A stretch of DNA of 64,000 bases from Capniomyces stellatus. Its lineage: Eukaryota; Kickxellomycota; Harpellomycetes; Harpellales; Legeriomycetaceae. A program made the translations under genes and the position numbers. Positions 58,801-64,000 of this stretch are shown one piece after another. The DNA lies in contig LUVW01000016.1 of assembly GCA_001661515.1 (NCBI GenBank), positions 158,374 through 222,373 on the forward strand, given 5' to 3'. How positions within the stretch are numbered: the stretch's first letter is position 1; every line of letters begins with the position of its first letter. The notes under the pieces were generated by a model. The model had not been told where the DNA came from. It saw only the letters and a program-made list of their open reading frames with translations, and made no database searches.

Positions 58801-60235
58801 CAGCTTTGGCCTTGCCGCCATCTAAAATAGTTCCACTACTTGCCACACTTGGCCCTGCCTTGCCACTATTTTCTACACTACCACCCCACCAAAACCATTG
58901 TGACCTAGTTTCTTGTACAGTATTCACGCTTTTCCCGCTATTGTCCCCAGCCATATCGACTCTCTTCACATCTATTTCCATCTTTGAATCGACATTCAGC
59001 TCAATTTCGGGTTGTTCCATCCTGCTATCACCAATTAGATTTAAATCGATCCTTGAAGCATCTCTAACCAATCCTCTAACGCTAACTTGATCAACCTTGA
59101 TGTCAGGCACTGCTTTTATATCAAAAACTGAATTATGAACCGATATGCTGTCCACGTCCGCATACTTGCCATTTTCACGTATATCCAACAACACCTCCAA
59201 CCTATCTACCCCTTCCAACCTATCTACCCCTTCCAACTTGGCATAATCGCTCAAAGCTACCAATTTGCTCGGCACCTCTCTAGAATCCAAGCTTTCAGAG
59301 TTCAACTGATTGTTTGAACCCCCTGCTGACGCTTTTGAACTCCAATTCCACAGTCCAAAGCTGAAAATACTGCTACTCTTGTCCTTCACTATTCGCTCAT
59401 CCCCGCCTGCAGCAACCTCTACCTTTTCCTGCATCCTGATACCCTCCAGCCTCGACTGACTCTTCTTGTCGTTGTGATTTTGTGTGGCTCTAGCCGCCAC
59501 TCCTTGTCCCGCACTCAATCCTCGTGCCACACTATTTTCGGTATCTCGGTTAAATGTGTTGATATCTTTTTTTGCCTGTAGAACCTCCACATACAGCCTC
59601 TTCTCCAACCGCTCTTTAGAAAGATGGCTGGTGTCTACGCTTTTGCTCTTACTTCTGCCTCTCTCGTTTATATATTCTTTTTCTACCAAAGCAAATCTAA
59701 TTTCCTTTGTCTTTGATTGGCCTCCCGCCCCTTTATTTGACCTTCCTTTTTTTTCAACATCCAGCTCGGTATATTTTGGAATATTAAACTCTTTTGCATC
59801 AATTATGCTAAAAGTTCTCTGGTGTGCATACGGTCTTTGTGGGCTCGTTGATAAACTCCTCAGCCTATTCTTGTTTTGTGAAATCTGCAACCGACCCCTT
59901 CCTACTGGCGACGAGCTTAAAGACCTTGTTTCGTTCTGAAACCTCATACCTTCACTTTCCTTCATATCTGCTTCGCTGTTGATTCTCTGTACATTAATTT
60001 TTATATTATTGATTTCTCTTCCCAAAATATTGTTGCTATTTAAGTCCGGCATTATATCTTTAACCTCTGTCCCCGTATTAACACTCTCAGTGGCTTTATC
60101 CAGAGAAAGATTTTTTACCGCTGCCGGCTCACCATTCGCCTCCGTGCTTTCTTTTTTGTCGCCGGATTTTAATTTAATTTCGTTTGCACTGGGTTTCGGG
60201 CTAGATTTTGGCCCTCCTCCCAAGTAATTGAACAT
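55868..60235 (-). CDS. Long fungal protein with embedded alpha/beta-hydrolase domain, 1455 aa
   Basis: An intronless frame; the first ATG is at 60235 (MFNYLGGGPKSSPKP), and an upstream non-ATG extension is unlikely to be used. Residues 1-700 are low-complexity, with RLEGVD repeats near 350 and many Arg/Ser phosphosite-like motifs. At about 750-1150 lies a lipase-type alpha/beta-hydrolase domain: VVVIGVHGWFPM (oxyanion strand, about 757-765), then ATHSQGTPVSALIAERL with the nucleophile Ser near 949. It continues with MAGINHGPFPAL, CVASWVDEVVPFYSAL (candidate Asp near 1046) and SGHSSIY (candidate His near 1116). The C-terminal 300 residues include a basic run, an Asp/Ser-rich stretch and a conserved-looking end (LNPYFLPWIIRSIWLDEAVN). 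It is probably a serine hydrolase or lipase acting on lipids, with large disordered arms. No membrane helix is clear and the substrate is unknown. Confidence 0.8.
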   Translation of the reverse strand: MFNYLGGGPKSSPKPSANEIKLKSGDKKESTEANGEPAAVKNLSLDKATESVNTGTEVKDIMPDLNSNNILGREINNIKINVQRINSEADMKESEGMRFQNETRSLSSSPVGRGRLQISQNKNRLRSLSTSPQRPYAHQRTFSIIDAKEFNIPKYTELDVEKKGRSNKGAGGQSKTKEIRFALVEKEYINERGRSKSKSVDTSHLSKERLEKRLYVEVLQAKKDINTFNRDTENSVARGLSAGQGVAARATQNHNDKKSQSRLEGIRMQEKVEVAAGGDERIVKDKSSSIFSFGLWNWSSKASAGGSNNQLNSESLDSREVPSKLVALSDYAKLEGVDRLEGVDRLEVLLDIRENGKYADVDSISVHNSVFDIKAVPDIKVDQVSVRGLVRDASRIDLNLIGDSRMEQPEIELNVDSKMEIDVKRVDMAGDNSGKSVNTVQETRSQWFWWGGSVENSGKAGPSVASSGTILDGGKAKAEFIDSANKVEGADLENNMDSNNICSIESDLLDNGNKTTGNEADSNIVNSDDGGALGGGVAIIGDLGEKRLAEASDLSEKMGWGMYLKSFYYQETKGASLENVVVGDSGLEGNIRVDENMEESSSNSAKPKNGCESIAENSGLVEAGTIQGGNSLRKSPSVANLNYKVRERGKTNEREDAKNCIVEPKLKFYSEQAKVRRKRRKVKSKRVGLSLWERIAEKFSNEKKHLKGSGEQVDEQTPLIKKVEGNDDENVAETEVKKSLSDQAIHKGVLSIKKVVVIGVHGWFPMRLVQMVAGEPTGRSEKFCDKMKTSMLEYMSEEHGVEFNESDVVLMPLVAAGRVEDRVEKLLGQLLCDPEEEVLIEEEMKRLRELNVEESSQKLNDMILNKVAKEGESSKEGEEAQGNQDAGSKEKGLAKETESERNKSKDKKNEKAKVKISEAKLPIDMAVPDKRMRRKLIEEADTVIIATHSQGTPVSALIAERLIEMGIIRPKTQRVGMLAMAGINHGPFPALKENVVVKYLEADAARELFEFGNPNSNMVQQYVAALGAIMQKGVRLMCVASWVDEVVPFYSALMVAISHPNIYRAVCISQPKTKSFLTELAIFAIMLRNKGISDYGLSVHLSSAIAGSIWPGSASGHSSIYEENDVYKLMVRWLMYSTTTMAPVIDVNAGDNSHKDFKGLSLDWSGTFYGSTAEATGLQDDAADSGNRGSGSGETKWVDCSSVSNTCYNASIKALGVMGETMRFVTCSAPQKVAESMDCKYLCCNVGGRKRKSRKDKIRNKGKGWSRERRSRKREKRSCRDGFGHVINTPYKESSYDFSNYTNYQSSSDRLSENNCFSKYDYSCSDTSDTGLGTTHSSDSSVDTDTDSDEDSDSGSCSSPGTDPNKGYLRPNSNRSNVSLQSPHIVYHPLNANDPLNPYFLPWIIRSIWLDEAVNKHRDLVMHKLYLVDLFDKWVPGSKAEKDLKYKLEPLKSLF

Positions 60236-63200
60236 CTTTCTTTGACAGTATGTCTTTCCCAAATATAAATTTCAGCAACCTAAATATCCAAGTGACATTA
60301 TAAAGCCATTGCGATTAAATCTCAAGCAACAATGCAAAATCAACATTATTATTCTTACTTCCAATTAAACAAGTTCTTTTTATCGTTGAAAATTGTTCGG
60401 TTAGTGAATAGACAAGCACTCTTCAGTTTAGCATTGTATTTCTTTATTTTGTTATTTGGGTCTTATTCAACAGCGTCTGTTACTCTTTCTTATTTTATTC
60501 TCTTACTTTTTTTTTCCCTTCTTTTCCGGCCTAAAGCTCAGACGTCAAATTCCAAGAAAGCTCACTCACTATCTTTCTACAGTCAAATATTTAAAATGAC
60601 AATTGAAAAAAGGTACCTAGCCAACAAAGCCTGATATTGGTATTCTTGGAACTGGAACCAAATTACAGTATGCCGTTTTGCAAAAAACAACTGTATCGCC
60701 AGCAATTAAACCTACAGTAAAACTATTTCTTTTACCTCGTTGCGCTGGTTAAAGCTGGTTTTGGCTTTGTTTATTTTGTTTTTATTCTCGGATATGAATT
60801 TAATATCGCCGAAATGTATTGTTTATGCCTCGCCTATCTCTGTATATCTACTTGACCTCCTTCAAGTCACTATATATCGGTGAGTAAAATGAGTGTGAAA
60901 GATTGTAAATAATGCAGTGATAATGCAAAATCATCGACAAATATGTTATTTCAGAAAGTATATTAATTGTAAACAATAATTGCAACTAGTTATTTAGGAC
61001 CATTCGCTAGCTTACTACACGCTCCTAAAATTGAATTTGCGAGTTATCATTCGCCAAGTTCGATTGACAAAAATGCCAAATGTCAAGTCCTGAATTTGCA
61101 AATGGTGAGGTTCTGGGCTATGTTATGTCACGAGACTTTTCAGCCTTGCTAATGTAAATTTATCTAGAAAGCTAGAAAGCAATTTTTTTCTATTTACTGC
61201 TAAATTTGGTTTAATAAGCCCTTTCTTGCTTTTTAAAAAAGCAAAACAAACAGCTTGGTCAGCTTGTCTTCTGCAAGGTAGATAAGCCTATTCTACTATA
61301 CAGCCATATAACATTTGTATGTCAACTGATGTGTTCATACTGAATTAAATCATCGCTATGAATATACTGGGTCGTGTATCCTCAACATCCATCACATTTG
61401 TCGTATTCACATACTTTTTTTTTTTTGCTTTCAGTTGTAGGTCTCATTTTTGATCAGTCCCACGCCTTTGCGAATTCTTAAACTAACTTACCCTGGCAGT
61501 ATATTAGCCAAGCCTATATATTTTTTAAACATAAAGATACAAATACCAGCAAACGCCGTTACACTAAATTTGACAAATGTTTATATAGACTATAATTTTC
61601 TGGCTCGTAAGTACATATGCATAAAATAATTACTCAAAGTCTATTTTTGACTTGCTGGAATTTAGTAGTGTTGAGGAAAAAAATAGTTTAAATAAAGCTA
61701 CGTTAAACGACAAATATGTTTTCTCTAGATTTTTCACATGGGTACAAAAATAAATGAATACAAATCTAACACTTGTTTTTTTATAAGGCAGACCTGCCAA
61801 GTTGTGCTATCACCAGAATTATAGCCATAGCTTAGCTGAGCTTTGTGTATATACGACAGTCACGTTTTATAAATTAAAAAAACAATGGGAAAACATAAAA
61901 ACTATAATTTTAGACCGTTAATACCTTATAAAAAACATTTTACTCTGTACCTAACCACCAACAGTGTGGTTATGATTGTGATAATAAAGTAAAGACATCG
62001 ATGTTTTTTAATACCTCTTTTTGAACACATACTCAAACCACGTTTGTTTTGTCTTATTCTACTCTATTACACTGTGGCTTATCTTGCCCCATCTCATGTT
62101 ACCTGGTCCGATTATCTAGACAGAACCAAGTCTCACAACAAGACTAATATACGCACACCTGACTATTTGCGGCGATGAGCTGATTGTAGAGCAAAAAACA
62201 GTAGATATTAGCTGATTGCCGGATTTAAATAAAGTAATAAACTCGATCATAGTATTTTGAAATGTAGTCCAAGTAGCGATTATTGACAAAGTAGCACACA
62301 CTGGTCACCAACCACAAGTCACTCTCACTCAAAGGTTGCCAGCTTCATATCATTGGATGTTAACGGGGCCGCTTTGATTTATCTATTATTTTCACTATGG
62401 CCATGTGATAATGCTGGTTGCTTTTTATGATATAATTGGCATTACCAGACAATTAGAATACTTTACAAACATAGTCCAAAGTTCCAGAAAATGTTGCTCT
62501 TTACTCTTGTTTTATATCATAATGCCAGATAGCACACTGTGAAAATACTATGACTTTGAAGTACCTATTTCTATAGCGCTATACAGTTTTTTATGACAAT
62601 GTTGCGACCTCCAGAAGACTTTAGACAGTATTTTCACTCTATTACCAAAATTTCAGGCCTGAAATCTAAAACCAAAATCTTCGATTTATTGATCAAACAA
62701 ATAACCAATAGCTGTCCAATACAGTTTTTTTTACTGTACAACAATTTGGCATCGCACAGAGCCTTTTTTTTACTCCGGATCTGATATAGAGACTGCTACC
62801 TTTGGTTTATTCACGATCTATCATTATTCTGACCTAGATACTATTGGAGTCCGTCCGAAGACCCAGAAACCACATCGGTTTTGGGTTCAAGATCCAAGCT
62901 ATTACAGAGCAGAAGGTTTGAGCTTCTGATTGAATTGGGACTATGTTTGTTGTAAGGTGGCTGGGTTGATTCATTTTGTTTGATGCGGTTTCATTACTGC
63001 GTTGGACACTACAAGACCAATGCGTTGTAGAAATAGGTTTGTAGATTTATGGCTAGCTCTAACACAACTAGCCTCAGCCTAGGGTCTGTCTACTATCTTC
63101 TCTCAATGGCAACACATTGCTTTGTACATGGTCCAAACTGAAGTGTTGTGGAAACAGGTTTGTGGATTTATGGCTAGTTCTAACACAACTAGTCACAGTC

Positions 63201-63691
63201 TAGGGACTATCTATATTTTTCACTGGCCAATTCAAATTACTCAAAAAAATCCAAAAATTGACTTGAATGGTTGAAAAGGCTACTTTTGAAAATTCGCAGT
63301 AATTTATTTTATCTTGGAAATTTCACGCAAAGAAAAATCAGAACAAATTTGTCAAAAAGAATTCATATATTTGAGTTGGCTTTGACTTGCGATCTGTCGT
63401 AAACATAGGCTGATTTATAAAGGGCGCTGGTTAATTCACTATTCTAGTTTATTGACGAATAACTTAATTATTGAAGGTGGAAAATGGCCCACGTTTTAGG
63501 TAATAATAGCAAAAATGCCCTGTTACTATTATTTAATACTGGTATTGTTGAAAGTAGTGTAGGAGTTGCCGATGCAACGGTTTGAGGTCGATTTCAGTTA
63601 GTTTTGGATATTGTACCACCATCAATAATGAGATTTAAACAGTTGGGATTCAAGAAATAAATGAATTGGATAAAACGAATGAATTGAATAG
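60236..63691. other. Intergenic, about 3.4 kb
   Basis: AT-rich, with the promoter of the hydrolase gene at its left and the 5' region of the complex I gene at its right. No gene is supported; open frames at 60332-60634, 62116-62301 and 62593-62784 look non-coding. A diverged 73-bp direct repeat lies at 63020-63092 and 63141-63213. A possible first coding exon for the complex I gene lies around 63484-63505. Confidence 0.55.
63020..63213. repeat. Two diverged direct repeat copies, about 73 bp each
   Basis: Copy one is 63020-63092 and copy two 63141-63213, about 80% identical by eye and sharing cores such as GATTTATGGCTAG and TCTAACACAACTAG. The intervening 48 bp is not duplicated. The origin (transposon remnant or duplicated regulatory block) is unknown. 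Confidence 0.85.
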
Positions 63692-64000
63692 AGGAGTTGC
63701 AAAACAGAGAAGACACCACCACAATCAAGCCATTCACACTAAATTTTGGGCCACAACATCCAGCAGCTCACGGAGTGTTGAGATTGATCATCGAGTTGGA
63801 TGGAGAGCTGATTACTCATTGTGATCCAAAAATTGGACTGCTTTATCGTGGAACTGAGAAGCTGGTGGAGTACAAAACGTACTTACAGGCACTTCCATAC
63901 ATAGATTGTTTGGATTATTGCTCAATGATGACCAAAGAGGATGTTTACTCGTTGGCGGTGGAGAAGCTGCTCAACATTGACATCCATGTTGGAGCCCGTG
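63692..64000 (+). CDS. NDUFS2: Mitochondrial complex I 49-kDa subunit (NDUFS2-like), 5' part
   Basis: The frame is open from an acceptor at about 63690-63691 (AATAG) to the window end. It encodes [19 protein letters not shown], then [40 protein letters not shown] and [20 protein letters not shown]. These are the hallmark sequences of the NuoD/NDUFS2 subunit, which lines the quinone pocket of NADH:ubiquinone oxidoreductase. The GPQHPAAHG His and the HCDP motif are intact. An in-frame stop 5' of 63692 means an upstream exon must supply the start and mitochondrial presequence. A short ATG exon with a GTAATA donor at 63506 (MAHVL) has the right phase but no presequence character. The exon boundary is therefore approximate. 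Confidence 0.95.

Noticed and set aside
60332..60634. 100-codon plus-strand frame divergent from the hydrolase gene
   Set aside because: Hydrophobic composition from T-rich promoter sequence and no recognisable feature.

Overview
This window is AT-rich nuclear DNA from a eukaryote, and it reads as a fungus. The evidence is a set of fungal-type families together: a Tul1/Dsc-type multispanning RING ubiquitin ligase, a Pcl/Pho80-type cyclin, a Gvp36-like BAR protein, a CSC1/DUF221 channel, a NOX/ferric-reductase family oxidase, and a mitochondrial complex I 49-kDa subunit carrying no visible organelle code. Introns are short (about 45-270 bp) and use GTAAGT-like donors and TAG/CAG acceptors. Microsatellites and poly-Asn-coding runs are frequent. 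Complex I plus a NOX-family gene, and up to 11 exons per gene, argue against a Saccharomyces-type yeast. An AT-rich early-diverging filamentous fungus is my guess, but only a guess.

Layout. 0-8 kb, minus strand: the 5' part of a CSC1-like channel gene (cut by the window start), about 2.3 kb without a clear gene, then a densely spliced block of one long or two adjacent unknown genes (3.5-8.0 kb). 9.3-10.2 kb, plus: a divergent 14-3-3-like protein. 10.8-13.2 kb, minus: a four-exon NOX/ferric-reductase family oxidase. 13.6-15.2 kb, minus: phase-compatible small exons of an unknown gene. 18.6-35.7 kb: three very long intronless genes (3117 aa plus; 963 and 1436 aa minus), mostly low-complexity. 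35.7-41.9 kb: about 6 kb with no convincing gene. 41.9-44.3 kb, plus: six-exon cyclin. 45.3-47.8 kb, plus: three-exon protein with a membrane segment at each end. 48.8-50.6 kb, plus: seven-exon BAR protein. 50.9 kb, minus: tRNA-Leu(UAA). 52.1-55.3 kb, plus: eleven-exon RING ligase. 55.9-60.2 kb, minus: long intronless protein with an embedded alpha/beta-hydrolase domain. 63.7 kb to the end, plus: start of the complex I 49-kDa subunit.

The genes do not form one pathway; this is an ordinary fungal gene neighbourhood. Intron-rich conserved genes alternate with huge intronless, purine-rich, repeat-expanded genes. Gene models were built by hand from GT...AG sites whose phases agree; every exon set listed as a join sums to a multiple of three unless marked partial. 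Gene-level start and end span the whole model, and exon lists are in the evidence. Family assignments come from motif recognition, not from a search.
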